Shown here piece after piece: positions 1-9,058 of a stretch of DNA of 64,000 nucleotides. The notes under the pieces were generated by a model. The model was not told the origin of the DNA and searched no databases. It saw only the letters and a program-made list of their open reading frames with translations. Made by a program: the position numbers and the translations under genes. Source of the DNA: Paenalcaligenes suwonensis (lineage in GTDB: Bacteria; Pseudomonadota; Gammaproteobacteria; Burkholderiales; Burkholderiaceae_B); contig NZ_JAANPV010000001.1 of assembly GCF_011290505.1 (NCBI RefSeq), positions 496,001 through 560,000 on the forward strand, read 5' to 3'. How positions within the stretch are numbered: the first letter of the stretch is position 1; each line of letters begins with the position of its first letter.

Positions 1-6
1 GACCGC

Positions 7-918
7 ATGGTGGGGTTAACGTCGTTAGCGGGTGCCGAAGCGAAGCGACGTGCTAAAGGCTCTGGCATCACACTGAAAATTTTGCTGTATATAGGTCAGC
101 GTTTAGACAGATTCTTACCTCTGCAAACATCTGCTGCTGCGTCGTCGCATAAGGTGTTGAATGGTTATACCTGGTTGGTACTGCTGTTTTTGGTGCTGCC
201 CGTCATTATTGTGGTGCCCATCGCCTTTACGAAGAATGCAGTAGTAGCGTTCCCCCCCGAGCTGTTTAGTCTGCGCTGGTTTAAAGAGTTCTTTAACTCG
301 TCTGTGTGGCAGGCGGCCGTAATCCGATCTTTTGGTATTGGCTTAACCACCGCATTCTTAGCCGTTGTGCTGGGTTTTGGGGCGACGTTCGCATTGACCA
401 AACTACCCTCTAGATGGACCAAGCTGCTATTCGGGATTTTTGTTGCACCGTTAATCGTGCCACGTATCGTCATCGCCATTGGGCTGTTGTATTTGTTTGC
501 GAGTACAGGTTTGGTAGGCACGGACTTAGGCATGGTGATTGGTCATACCGTCTTGGCTTTACCGTATGCCGTGGTGACGCTATCTGCCGGTTTACGCTTG
601 TTTGACTGGCGACTGGATGATGCCGCACGCATTTTAGGGGCGTCTATTACTGCACGTTTACGCACCGTCATTTTGCCTTTGTTGGCAGGTAGCTTAGCGT
701 CCGCGTTCCTGTTTGCGTTCATCGTATCGTTTGACGATCTCACTATCGCGATTTTCGTGAGTGGCGGTATCAACACCACCTTGCCTAAACAAATGTGGGA
801 CGACATTCAATTAGCCGTAACGCCTACGTTGGCAGCGGTATCAACGGTATTACTAATAGTTGTGACCGTAGTGATTTCAATTTCTTCCTATTTCAAAAAC
901 AGGCGTAGTGGACTATGA
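7..918 (+). CDS. ABC transporter inner-membrane permease, PotC-like
   Basis: This is an inner-membrane permease of the binding-protein-dependent ABC family, closest in character to the spermidine/putrescine PotC type. After a long cytoplasmic N-terminus (about 55 residues) there are six hydrophobic segments. The EAA loop that docks on the ATPase is visible near residues 200-225 (LDDAARILGAS, then ILPLL). The frame is open to the left edge of the window, so the ATG at 7 may be internal and the true start outside. The stop overlaps the next start (ATGA at 915-918), so the two genes are translationally coupled. The ATPase, first permease and binding protein must lie to the left. The substrate is not readable; the CoA ligase downstream suggests a carboxylate or amine-carboxylate rather than simple putrescine. 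Confidence 0.85.
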   Translation: MVGLTSLAGAEAKRRAKGSGITLKILLYIGQRLDRFLPLQTSAAASSHKVLNGYTWLVLLFLVLPVIIVVPIAFTKNAVVAFPPELFSLRWFKEFFNSSVWQAAVIRSFGIGLTTAFLAVVLGFGATFALTKLPSRWTKLLFGIFVAPLIVPRIVIAIGLLYLFASTGLVGTDLGMVIGHTVLALPYAVVTLSAGLRLFDWRLDDAARILGASITARLRTVILPLLAGSLASAFLFAFIVSFDDLTIAIFVSGGINTTLPKQMWDDIQLAVTPTLAAVSTVLLIVVTVVISISSYFKNRRSGL

Positions 919-2453
919 ACGGCTTTGAGCAGTATTTCGAAAAACGCATAGAAAATGATCAGTGGGATGTAGCACCGCTTTTGTACCGAGGGCTCAGCCA
1001 AACCGCAGAGCAGGATGTTATAGAGTTTGAGTCGGTGCCACTGTCTAGAAAAGTGTTAGCGCAACAGGTAGCGGGGTTTCAGCAGTGGTTGGTTGAGCGC
1101 GGCATTACTAAGGGCGATAGCGTTGCCGTCATGCTGAGCAACACGGCAGAGCATATAGCATTGCTCTATGCATTGATGCTGTCTGGTGTGGTGTGGATTC
1201 CAGTGAACACCAAGGTAAAGGGGCCGGGTGTGCGTTATATCGTCGAGCATGCCACACCGTCATTGGTGATTGCCGAGCCAGAGTTTGCTGACGTATTAGC
1301 GGATGCTGGTGTTCTGGCAGGGCAGTGGGTAGAACTGCAGAGTATGGTGTTAGCGCACGATGCGGTGTTACGCCATCCCACGATTACGCCATCAGACACC
1401 TTATGCATTATCTATACCTCGGGGACGACGGGGGCTCCTAAAGGCGTGGTGTTCACGCACCGCATGATGCGTGTAGCAAGTGAGGCGGCGATTCAGGTGG
1501 CGGGCGTTAAGGCAGGGTCAAGACTGTTTTTGTGGGAGCCTTTATGTCATATAGGAGGGGCACAAATGCTGTTGGTGCCCTTCTTGGAAAACGTATGTTT
1601 GCTGATTGTGAAGCGTTTTTCCGCCAGCCGGTTTTGGTCGCAGTGGCAAGCAGCTAGAGCTACGCATCTGCACTATTTAGGAGGGATCTTAGATATTTTG
1701 GTGCGCTTGCCGCAAGATGAAGTTCCCGAAGGTGCCAGCATCCAAACGGCGTGGGGGGCTGGAGTCTCGAAAAATGCGTGGGTTGCTACCCAAGAACAGC
1801 TAGGCTGCGAGCTGCGCGAGTGCTATGGCATGACAGAGTGCTCTAGTTTCGCCACGTTTAACGCATCAGGAAAACCGGGCTCCATAGGTAAAGCCTTACC
1901 GTGGATTCAGGTGGAGCTGTTAGATGAGGAGGGACACGCTGTTGCCACGGGTGAAATAGGGCAAATGGTGTTATCTAGTCCGCTAGATGGGGTATTTTTA
2001 CCCGAATATTTGCACAATGCTGATGCTACACAGAAAACCGTGCAGCAGGGCAAGCTCTATACCGGTGATGCGGCATGGCAAGACAGTGATGGTGATCTGT
2101 TTTTTGTGGGTAGAAAAACAGATAGCATGCGCGTTCGCGGTGAGAACGTTTCGGCGTGGGAAATAGAGCGTATTTTTGCCGAGCATGATGCGGTAGAGGC
2201 TTCTGCTGCGGTTGGGGTTGCCAGCGACATCGGCGAGCAAGAAATTATGTTGTTTGTGAAGTTCCGACCTGACAGCGAACTAGAGTGGTCAGAGCTCATT
2301 CAGTGGGCATCAAAAAAGTTAGCCTCCTACCAAGTGCCGCGTTTTTATCGTGCAGTAGAGCGTTTTGAGTTAACGCCTAGTGAGCGTATTAAAAAGCATT
2401 GTTTAGATAAAAATAGTGCCTTGGCGTGGGACCGTCTGGCTGTCGTAGCCTAA
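915..2453 (+). CDS. AMP-forming acyl-CoA ligase (ANL superfamily, CaiC-like)
   Basis: An adenylate-forming enzyme of 512 residues that activates a carboxylic acid with ATP and transfers it to CoA. The P-loop-like signature YTSGTTGAPKG lies at about residues 167-177 and the A5-type GMTECSS motif near 305-311. The hinge and C-terminal region carry YTGDAAW and GRKTDSMRVRGENVSAWEIE, as in crotonobetaine and fatty-acid CoA ligases. The C-terminal catalytic lysine is plausible at SERIKKH. The start overlaps the stop of the ABC permease by four bases, so import and CoA activation are probably linked. A bidirectional terminator follows directly. The substrate cannot be assigned; a carnitine or short-chain acid ligase are the main alternatives. 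Confidence 0.85.
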   Translation: MNGFEQYFEKRIENDQWDVAPLLYRGLSQTAEQDVIEFESVPLSRKVLAQQVAGFQQWLVERGITKGDSVAVMLSNTAEHIALLYALMLSGVVWIPVNTKVKGPGVRYIVEHATPSLVIAEPEFADVLADAGVLAGQWVELQSMVLAHDAVLRHPTITPSDTLCIIYTSGTTGAPKGVVFTHRMMRVASEAAIQVAGVKAGSRLFLWEPLCHIGGAQMLLVPFLENVCLLIVKRFSASRFWSQWQAARATHLHYLGGILDILVRLPQDEVPEGASIQTAWGAGVSKNAWVATQEQLGCELRECYGMTECSSFATFNASGKPGSIGKALPWIQVELLDEEGHAVATGEIGQMVLSSPLDGVFLPEYLHNADATQKTVQQGKLYTGDAAWQDSDGDLFFVGRKTDSMRVRGENVSAWEIERIFAEHDAVEASAAVGVASDIGEQEIMLFVKFRPDSELEWSELIQWASKKLASYQVPRFYRAVERFELTPSERIKKHCLDKNSALAWDRLAVVA

Positions 2454-2466
2454 CGGAGTCCAAAAC

Positions 2467-2496
2467 AAAAAAAGCCCGCCTAAGCGGGCTTTTTTA
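2467..2496. terminator. Bidirectional intrinsic terminator
   Basis: Stem AGCCCGC (2473-2479) pairs with GCGGGCT (2484-2490) around the loop CTAA. An A-run lies on the left and a T-run on the right, so it can end both the CoA ligase transcript and the convergent yggT transcript. Confidence 0.9.
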
Positions 2497-2510
2497 TAGC
2501 AGACGCTACG

Positions 2511-3086
2511 TTAGAAAGCACCTGCAAAGACGCCTAGCTTCAAACGTCCCAGAATAAAAATGGCAATCTGGGCTAGTACCAACAACGCCAGTGGTGAGAA
2601 ATCAAAGGCACCTGTACGTGGCAGCAGACGACGTATGGGGTTGAGCAAAGGGGTGGTTAGGGTGTTCAGAATAGGCATTACAGGCGCCATAGGGTTCACC
2701 CATGACAAGATTGCCTGAATCAGCGTTACCCACAACACCATGTTGGCAGCCCAGCCTGCAACCGTAAAGACGGCAGACAGCAGTGCACGCAGCCAGAAGT
2801 CGCCCGGCACGAACAGGCCTGCATCGGTGAGCAGTAACAACGTTAGTGCCACATGCACATAGGCCACAATATAGGCCGCGGCAATGCTAGGCCAATCTAC
2901 GTGCTGTTGATTAGGCAACAAGCGATGCAGAGGTTGTACCGCCCAGTCGGTGACTTTAAAAATAGCCTGAGAATAGGGGTTAAAGGGGTGCAGGCGAATG
3001 GCATATAGCCATGCACGTAACACAAATGCTATGCCCAGCAGGCTTAGGGCAATATTTGCAATAAAGTACAAAATATCAGTGAACAT
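2511..3086 (-). CDS. YggT family integral membrane protein
   Basis: A 191-residue membrane protein made of two YGGT repeats, each with paired hydrophobic segments (about 3-25 and 67-90, then 95-120 and 155-185). The family motif is visible as NPYSQAIFKVTDWAVQPLHRLLP in the first repeat (split here only by function) and NPIRRLLP in the second. YggT proteins are linked in other bacteria to osmotic or potassium stress and, in plastid homologues, to cytochrome maturation and division; the molecular activity is not established. The gene starts 5 nt after the stop of a tiny basic protein gene, so the two probably form an operon. It ends at a shared terminator facing the CoA ligase. Confidence 0.85.
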   Translation of the reverse strand: MFTDILYFIANIALSLLGIAFVLRAWLYAIRLHPFNPYSQAIFKVTDWAVQPLHRLLPNQQHVDWPSIAAAYIVAYVHVALTLLLLTDAGLFVPGDFWLRALLSAVFTVAGWAANMVLWVTLIQAILSWVNPMAPVMPILNTLTTPLLNPIRRLLPRTGAFDFSPLALLVLAQIAIFILGRLKLGVFAGAF

Positions 3087-3091
3087 GGCGC

Positions 3092-3241
3092 TTAAGGACG
3101 GTTACCAGTAGGGAACGGCCAAGAACCTGCAGGATTTACATCGCGTTTTGCGGCGGGTGCTTTCTCGGCAGATTTAGCAGGTTTTTTGGTCGCTGCAGTT
3201 TTGCTTGCCGTGGTGCTGCTGGCTTTTTTTGCTGTGGCCAT
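3092..3241 (-). CDS. Small Lys/Ala-rich basic protein, histone H1-tail-like
   Basis: A 49-residue frame begins with ATG at 3241 behind a good ribosome-binding site (AAGGAG, 7 nt upstream) and stops 5 nt before yggT. The first 32 residues are almost only A, K, S, T, P and E, with repeated AKK, TKKPAK and EKAPAAKR units, like the basic tails of bacterial histone H1-like and AlgP proteins. The last 17 residues end in a distinct WPFPTGNRP motif. No membrane segment or signal is present. A longer frame overlapping it (3136-3324) has neither a ribosome-binding site nor sensible composition. The function is unknown; nucleic-acid binding is a composition-based guess only. Confidence 0.65.
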   Translation of the reverse strand: MATAKKASSTTASKTAATKKPAKSAEKAPAAKRDVNPAGSWPFPTGNRP

Positions 3242-3564
3242 CGTGAGACTCCTTGCGTATAAGATCTGGGCAATCGCTGTGTGACGTAAGCGTCTACCGC
3301 ACTGCCTGTGTAGTATTCAATCACGCCTATTTTACAGGCATGTGGTGGCTTTATATTGGGCTATTTTAGCCCTCTCTGAATCTTATGTTGGGGGCGACTA
3401 CAGAGAATTACCAGAGGTCTACTTAGGGTAACAAAATGTAGGTGCCTACAGTGTGTAGAGAAATTCCTATAGAAGGCAGGCAAAGCGTAGCAGCTGAGGT
3501 AGAATATTTTTCTAGGATGCAGAGCGGGTGCTCTGTTTTACACAGCTATTCGCAAAGGTGACTT

Positions 3565-4086
3565 ATGCGTGCGGGCGCACAGATGAAGCGAAAAGGGATG
3601 AATTACCTAGCAGGCATGGCCGTATTGGCTTTAGCCGGTTGCGTGACTATGCCTACTGAACCACAAACTACTAACCAGCCCAGCGTGGCGGTGGATACGC
3701 GCCCTGTGGCGTGTACGCCAGCCAATGCTGAAGACCCCGTGATTGGGAACTGGTTAAGTAAGCGCAATGAAAAAGGTATTCAAGGCGAGTTACGTACGTT
3801 GGTAACCCTGCAGGCCAATGGGCAAATGCTGTATACCGAGCAGGTGAAACGTCCGCGCCAACCATCACAAGGGTTATCTGAAGCCGGTTGCTGGACTCGC
3901 GATGGCCAAACCATTGTTTTGCAAACGCTGGAGTCTAATGGTTTGCCGGTAGAGGCCGATGATCCATTATTTACCAATCGTTTTGCTATCGAGCGTCAGC
4001 AAGGTAAACGATTAGTAGTACGTGCGGAAACTGGTGCACGCTACACACTGGAACAAGTCTCGCCCGGATATCGCTTGCCGTTCTAA
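3565..4086 (+). CDS. Putative outer-membrane lipoprotein, unknown function
   Basis: The product of 173 residues has a basic N-terminus, a hydrophobic stretch and the lipobox LAGC with the acylated Cys at residue 26. The residues after it (VTMPTEPQ) carry no Asp at +2, which is compatible with outer-membrane sorting. The mature part looks like a small beta-rich domain: GNWLSKRNEKG, LVTLQANGQMLYTEQ, GCWTRDGQTIVLQ, RLVVRAETGARYTLE resemble strands of NlpE, META or lipocalin-like folds. I do not recognise the family. The start at 3565 follows AAGGTGA; ATG 3583 would give a more typical signal length. The gene is monocistronic, ended by a strong terminator. Confidence 0.7.
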   Translation: MRAGAQMKRKGMNYLAGMAVLALAGCVTMPTEPQTTNQPSVAVDTRPVACTPANAEDPVIGNWLSKRNEKGIQGELRTLVTLQANGQMLYTEQVKRPRQPSQGLSEAGCWTRDGQTIVLQTLESNGLPVEADDPLFTNRFAIERQQGKRLVVRAETGARYTLEQVSPGYRLPF

Positions 4087-4107
4087 TCTGGCGAGTCCTA
4101 TATGACT

Positions 4108-4141
4108 AAACCCCTGTTAGCGTGAGTTAACAGGGGTTTTT
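4108..4141 (+). terminator. Intrinsic terminator after the lipoprotein gene
   Basis: A perfect 12-bp stem, AAACCCCTGTTA (4108-4119) with TAACAGGGGTTT (4128-4139), closes an 8-nt loop and runs into a T-tract. Confidence 0.9.
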
Positions 4142-4298
4142 CTTGGTCATTACACAACACTTTAGTTGTAGATATGCGCAGTTATGGGGAGGATGGTCTT
4201 ATCGCGACGTAAAAGACTTTATCAGGTAGAAAAAATCGTTAATTATTTTAATAGCCTAATCAATATAGGCAGAGCTCACCGCATAAGGACGGATAACG

Positions 4299-5837
4299 AT
4301 GAGAATAGGGATACCCAGAGAGACAATACCCGGTGAAACGCGTGTAGCGGCTACACCTAAAAGCGTAGAGCAACTACAGAAGTTGGGTTTTGACGTGGTG
4401 ATAGAGGCAGGCGCAGGAAAAGCCTCCAGTTTTGACGATGCGCTGTACAGCGCCATCGGCGCCACGGTAAGTGATGCAAGCAGCGTATGGAGCTGTGACG
4501 TCATTTATAAGGTGAACGCACCTACCCCCCACGAAGTAGAGCTACTGCAGCCCGGCACCATGTTGGTGTGCTTTATTTGGCCAGCGCAGCACCCCGAGCT
4601 ACTACAGCGCTTAACAGAGAAGCAAGTCACTGTATTAGCGATGGATATGGTGCCACGTATTTCTCGCGCGCAAGCGATGGATGCCTTGTCATCTATGGCC
4701 AATATCAGCGGTTACCGCGCTGTCGTAGAAGCGGCCAGTGCCTTTGGGCGTTTCTTTACCGGACAAATTACGGCTGCCGGGAAGATGCCGCCAGCAGAGG
4801 TGTTGGTAATTGGTGCTGGGGTAGCAGGTTTGGCTGCCATTGGCGCCGCACGCCAGTTAGGGGCGATTGTTAAAGCCTTTGATACACGCCTAGAAGTGGC
4901 AGAGCAAATTACGTCCATGGGCGGTCAGTTTCTAAAACTGGATATACCCGTAGAAAACACCGGCAGTGGTGATGGCTATGCCAAAACCATGAGCGATGAA
5001 TTTATCGCGGCCGAGATGAAGCTATTTGCTGAACAGGCTAAGCAGGTAGATATCATCATTACTACTGCCGCTATCCCCGGCAAGCCAGCACCTAAGCTGA
5101 TTACGCGCGAGATGGTAGACAGCATGAAAGCAGGCTCCGTGATTGTGGATTTGGCGGCGCTCACCGGCGGTAACTGTGAGTACACCGTGCCTGGTGAGGC
5201 TATCAGGACAGAAAATGGCGTTACAGTGATTGGTTACACCGACTTGGCAAACCGTTTGGCAGGCCAAGCGTCGCAGCTTTACTCCACTAACCTTGTGAAC
5301 TTAGCCAAACTGTTGGCACCAGCCAAAGATGGCGTGGCGGTATTGAACCAAGAAGACGTGGTGCTGCGTAATATGCTGGTTTGCCATCAGGGTGAACTGC
5401 TGTATCCGCCGCCACCTATACAAGTGTCCGCAGCACCAGCTAAGGCCAGTGCGGCCAAACCTATTGAAGTAGCACCTGCTGCACCAATGGCATTGTGGAA
5501 AAAGTTGCTTGCGCTGGGTGTAGGGGGCTTGTGTTTCTTGTGGCTGGGGGCCAATGCACCAGCGGCATTTTTGAACCACCTTATTGTGTTTGTCTTGTCG
5601 TGTGTGGTGGGCTATTACGTGGTCTGGAACGTCACGCACTCCTTGCATACGCCACTGATGTCGGTAACCAATGCGATCTCCGGCATTATTGTGGTGGGGG
5701 CGCTATTGCAAATAGGTCAGGGTAATGGCTGGGTATCGTTTCTAGCATTCATCGCGATCTTGATTGCCAGCATCAATATATTCGGTGGGTTCTTTGTGAC
5801 GCACCGCATGTTGAAGATGTTCCGTAAAGACAAATAA
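4299..5837 (+). CDS. pntA: Proton-translocating NAD(P) transhydrogenase, alpha subunit
   Basis: PntA of the membrane transhydrogenase that uses the proton gradient to reduce NADP+ with NADH. At 512 residues it is the fused, E. coli-like form (510 aa), not the split PntAA/PntAB form. The N-terminal NAD(H)-binding domain begins with the family signature IGIPRE and contains the Rossmann motif [13 protein letters not shown] near residues 170-183 and the [11 protein letters not shown] segment near 315. After an Ala/Pro-rich linker (about 375-400) come four transmembrane helices. pntB starts 14 nt downstream behind AAAAGGA. The pair supplies NADPH for biosynthesis and redox defence. Confidence 0.96.
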   Translation: MRIGIPRETIPGETRVAATPKSVEQLQKLGFDVVIEAGAGKASSFDDALYSAIGATVSDASSVWSCDVIYKVNAPTPHEVELLQPGTMLVCFIWPAQHPELLQRLTEKQVTVLAMDMVPRISRAQAMDALSSMANISGYRAVVEAASAFGRFFTGQITAAGKMPPAEVLVIGAGVAGLAAIGAARQLGAIVKAFDTRLEVAEQITSMGGQFLKLDIPVENTGSGDGYAKTMSDEFIAAEMKLFAEQAKQVDIIITTAAIPGKPAPKLITREMVDSMKAGSVIVDLAALTGGNCEYTVPGEAIRTENGVTVIGYTDLANRLAGQASQLYSTNLVNLAKLLAPAKDGVAVLNQEDVVLRNMLVCHQGELLYPPPPIQVSAAPAKASAAKPIEVAPAAPMALWKKLLALGVGGLCFLWLGANAPAAFLNHLIVFVLSCVVGYYVVWNVTHSLHTPLMSVTNAISGIIVVGALLQIGQGNGWVSFLAFIAILIASINIFGGFFVTHRMLKMFRKDK

Positions 5838-5851
5838 AAGGAAAACAAATA

Positions 5852-7228
5852 ATGTCTCAAGGTCTTGTAACGGCAGCTTATATTATTGCCGCCGTGTTTT
5901 TTATCCTTAGTTTGGCACGTTTATCTAAGCAAGAAACGGCACGCAGCGGTAACTACTTTGGCATAGCGGGGATGGCACTGGCCCTGATTGCCACCATTTT
6001 TAGCGATCAGGCCTCAGGCTTTGGCTGGGTCATTCTTGCCATGTTAATTGGTGCGGGAATTGGTCTGTATAGAGCGCAGCGCGTAGAAATGACACAGATG
6101 CCCGAGCTGATTGCGTTGCTGCACAGTTTTGTGGGCTTAGCGGCTGTATTGGTGGGGTATAACAGCTACGCGAATGCAGACAGCGTTGCATTAGATATGC
6201 ATACCATTCACTTGGTTGAAGTGTTTATTGGTGTGTTTATTGGGGCGGTCACGTTTACGGGGTCGCTAGTGGCGTTTGGGAAGTTAAATGGCCGTATTTC
6301 TAGCAAACCGTTGGTGCTACCTAATAAACATAAGCTGAATCTGGCGGCATTGGTCGTTGCCTTCTTGTTGCTGATCATTTTCGTTAAGGCCGATGGCTCT
6401 ACCATTGCCTTGCTGTTGATGACACTGATTGCATTGGCGTTTGGCTGGCACTTAGTAGCCTCTATTGGCGGTGCCGATATGCCGGTAGTGGTGTCTATGT
6501 TGAACTCCTACTCGGGCTGGGCCGCAGCGGCAGCAGGCTTTATGTTGGGTAACGATTTGCTGATTGTGACTGGTGCACTGGTGGGGTCGTCAGGGGCCAT
6601 TTTGTCGTACATCATGTGTACCGCCATGAACCGTTCATTCTTATCGGTGATTGCAGGTGGTTTTGGTACGGAAGGTGGTGTGTCTGACAGCGCAGAAGAA
6701 ACGGGTGAGCACCGTGAAATCCAGCCAGCTGACGTCGCTGACATGCTGAAAAATGCCAGTTCGGTGATTATTACTCCCGGCTACGGTATGGCCGTAGCAC
6801 ATGCGCAAAATGCGGTGTCTGAAATTACCGAGTTTTTGCGAAACAAAGGGATAGCGGTGCGCTTTGGTATACACCCAGTAGCGGGGCGCTTACCCGGGCA
6901 CATGAACGTGCTGTTAGCCGAAGCGCGTGTGCCCTATGACATCGTGCTGGAAATGGATGAAATCAACGATGACTTCTCAAGCACAGATGTGGTGTTGGTA
7001 ATTGGGGCGAATGACACCGTGAATCCTGCCGCTGCCACCGATCCGCATAGTCCTATTGCTGGAATGCCTGTGCTGCATGTGTGGGAAGCGCAAAATGTGA
7101 TCGTGTTTAAACGATCCATGAACTCAGGCTACGCTGGGGTGCCTAATCCGCTGTTCTATAACGAGAACTCGTATATGTGTTTTGGTGATGCCAAAGCGAC
7201 AGTGGAGCAGATTTTGAAAGCCTTGTAG
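5852..7228 (+). CDS. pntB: Proton-translocating NAD(P) transhydrogenase, beta subunit
   Basis: PntB, 458 residues (E. coli 462). The N-terminal half contains about nine transmembrane helices that form the proton channel with the PntA helices. The C-terminal domain III binds NADP(H): [10 protein letters not shown] is at about residues 310-319, the [17 protein letters not shown] segment at about 345-360 and [10 protein letters not shown] near 385-394. It forms an operon with pntA. A hairpin with an 11-bp stem follows 38 nt after the stop, and beyond it lies a composite repeat rather than another gene. Confidence 0.96.
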   Translation: MSQGLVTAAYIIAAVFFILSLARLSKQETARSGNYFGIAGMALALIATIFSDQASGFGWVILAMLIGAGIGLYRAQRVEMTQMPELIALLHSFVGLAAVLVGYNSYANADSVALDMHTIHLVEVFIGVFIGAVTFTGSLVAFGKLNGRISSKPLVLPNKHKLNLAALVVAFLLLIIFVKADGSTIALLLMTLIALAFGWHLVASIGGADMPVVVSMLNSYSGWAAAAAGFMLGNDLLIVTGALVGSSGAILSYIMCTAMNRSFLSVIAGGFGTEGGVSDSAEETGEHREIQPADVADMLKNASSVIITPGYGMAVAHAQNAVSEITEFLRNKGIAVRFGIHPVAGRLPGHMNVLLAEARVPYDIVLEMDEINDDFSSTDVVLVIGANDTVNPAAATDPHSPIAGMPVLHVWEAQNVIVFKRSMNSGYAGVPNPLFYNENSYMCFGDAKATVEQILKAL

Positions 7229-7266
7229 CAGTATCAAAGTTTTTAACTGCAGGCTTTAGGGTCTGA

Positions 7267-7302
7267 CAACGCTCTGGTGTGTAGCCAGAGCGTTGTTGTT
7301 TT
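7267..7302 (+). terminator. Probable terminator of pntAB
   Basis: Perfect 11-bp stem CAACGCTCTGG (7267-7277) / CCAGAGCGTTG (7285-7295) with a 7-nt loop, followed by a T-rich but interrupted tail. Confidence 0.75.
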
Positions 7303-7324
7303 AGGGGGCGCTTACGAGGATTGT

Positions 7325-7786
7325 GTGGGCGGTTGAAATCTAGTGGCTGTATTCATCGCACATGCTGGGGAGCTGCAGAAGAATTTTTTGTGATTTGAGA
7401 AACCAAATCAAAAAAATTTTCTCTCCGCTCCCCTGAACATGCTGCTACTGCTAGGTTTATAGCCCTTTCTTAAGGTACTTCTGGAGCACGTTAGGAAACT
7501 AACGACAGCATTGTCTAAGTGGCACAGTGCAGCACACTGCTTTTTACTGAAGTATGCACAACTCACAGAAATCACCCATCTAAAAACCGTTGCAAGCGAT
7601 GAAGGAAAGGCGGATGGAAGTGTTTTTTTATTTGGTGTCTCAAATAAAAAAATACTTTCGCAGCCTTAGGCTACGGCAGACAGTCGTGAGTAAGTGGGCT
7701 GTAAACTCAACGCCTCCCTGAAGCTATCGCTATTGATAGTTTTACCGCCTTAGGCTACGACTGCCGGTAGCGGAGCAGTGGGCTGG
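7325..7786. repeat. Composite hairpin repeat, copy A, between convergent genes
   Basis: There is no credible gene in the 560 nt between pntB and the sensor kinase. Instead there are two long imperfect hairpins in opposite orientation. The left one (7361-7442) has GC-rich base GGGGAGC / GCTCCCC, an A/T-rich upper stem and loop AGAAAC. The right one (7609-7665) has base GGCGGA / TTCGCAGCC and loop GTGTCT. Outside the right hairpin the motif CCTTAGGCTACG occurs twice (near 7664 and 7747). The whole arrangement recurs, inverted and diverged, at 25465-25960. It resembles a REP/BIME-type composite or a structured non-coding element; no transposase or clear target duplication is seen. Confidence 0.8.
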
Positions 7787-9052
7787 TCAGCAACAGGCCT
7801 TTGTACCTTGTGGACTCGCATCGGCGTAATGGATGTACACACAATGGCCGTTGGCATCGTGCTGTATATGTAGGGTCCAACCCAACTTCTCGCACAGCAG
7901 AGTCACAATATACAGACCCAAACCGCTACTGCCTTTTTGTGGTGGTGCAGTAGTGAGTTTGTTGACGGGTAGTCCAGAACCCTGATCGCAGATAGCAATG
8001 TGGGTGTGTTCTAAGCTAACCGTAATGGGGCCACTGGTATGCTGTAGCGCGTTGTGTATGACATTGCGCAGCAAAATGCGCACAAGTACAGGGTTGCTGA
8101 CCAAATACACATCAGAGTCCGGTTGTTTCACGGTGACACGCTGGGTGGTGTCATAGAAGTGTGCGGTATCTTGAATGATAGTCTGCACCGTCTCCGGTAG
8201 ATTGATGGGCTCAATGGGCAGGTCTTGGGTGTCTTGCCGTGACAGCTTTAACAAGGCATCTACGTTATCGGCCATTTCTACCGAAGCACGCCGAATGCGT
8301 AATAGGGTTTGGCAGTCATTGGCTTGTTGTTGATTACGCTGCTCAATTACATCCAATGCGCCTGAAATCACGGCAATAGGGGTGCGTAGCTCATGGCTAG
8401 CCAAGCTTAGTAGTTGCTGTTCACGCTCAATGAAGGCTTCCATTTCAGCCAAGAACAGGTTCATGGTGACAGCAATGTGGTGTAGCTCACGGTCGTGGTA
8501 CTGCAGCTCTAGGGGTTGGATTTTTTTCCCTGGTGCTAAGGCGGCAACTTGTTCGCTTAATGATGTCAGTGGCGCGACAAGTTTGCGGCTGCTGTAGTAG
8601 GCCAAAAGCAGGCTTAATAGCACCATACCCACCATGATTAAGGCTACCGAGATCAGTAAAGTGGTCTCACGCTCCTCAAAGGCCGTGATGTTACGCGCCC
8701 AATACAAGGTTCCTTGCGGTGTTTGTTCAATGTTGACCAAGTAAGTTTGGTCACCCAGCACTATTTCAGATTTGGCATGTGTGCTAGACGGTGAAAAGGG
8801 GGCTGGGAGCTCGTCAGGAATAGGGGTACCGGTAGGGACGAAGGCAAGTTTGTTGAGTTGCCCATCCCAGATAAAGAGTTCTTTCTGATGCTGGGAATTG
8901 AGCAGTTCGGGCGGAATGTGGTCCGCCTGTGAACCCAACAGCACATCTTCTAGGTTCTCGTTGGTAAGCAGTACGGTGGTGATGGTGACCAGCATACTGA
9001 CCACCGATAGGGCAAACAGCGCTTTGTAAATTCTAGAGGTTATGCTTTTCAT
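7787..9052 (-). CDS. Two-component sensor histidine kinase (PmrB/QseC-like)
   Basis: A membrane histidine kinase of 421 residues. Order: transmembrane helix about 8-30, a short periplasmic region of about 100 residues, second helix about 131-152, HAMP linker, HisKA with phospho-accepting His220 in SHELRTP, then HATPase with N-box (Asn330 and Asn334), DQGSGLP near 356 and GSSGLGLYIV at 374-383. It is the last gene of a six-gene envelope-modification operon and follows its response regulator by 6 nt. The periplasmic region has an ENLE sequence of the ExxE form found in metal-sensing PmrB proteins; with only one such motif this is weak evidence for the signal. The 3' end abuts composite repeat A. 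Confidence 0.9.
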   Translation of the reverse strand: MKSITSRIYKALFALSVVSMLVTITTVLLTNENLEDVLLGSQADHIPPELLNSQHQKELFIWDGQLNKLAFVPTGTPIPDELPAPFSPSSTHAKSEIVLGDQTYLVNIEQTPQGTLYWARNITAFEERETTLLISVALIMVGMVLLSLLLAYYSSRKLVAPLTSLSEQVAALAPGKKIQPLELQYHDRELHHIAVTMNLFLAEMEAFIEREQQLLSLASHELRTPIAVISGALDVIEQRNQQQANDCQTLLRIRRASVEMADNVDALLKLSRQDTQDLPIEPINLPETVQTIIQDTAHFYDTTQRVTVKQPDSDVYLVSNPVLVRILLRNVIHNALQHTSGPITVSLEHTHIAICDQGSGLPVNKLTTAPPQKGSSGLGLYIVTLLCEKLGWTLHIQHDANGHCVYIHYADASPQGTKACC

Positions 9053-9058
9053 GATGCG

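Noticed and set aside
3136-3324. A 62-codon minus-strand frame
   Set aside because: It overlaps the better-supported small basic gene in another frame, has no ribosome-binding site and looks like an out-of-frame shadow.
7325-7786. Interpretation of the repeat as a MITE or IS remnant
   Set aside because: I could not find clear terminal inverted repeats, target duplications or any transposase fragment; kept only as one hypothesis.
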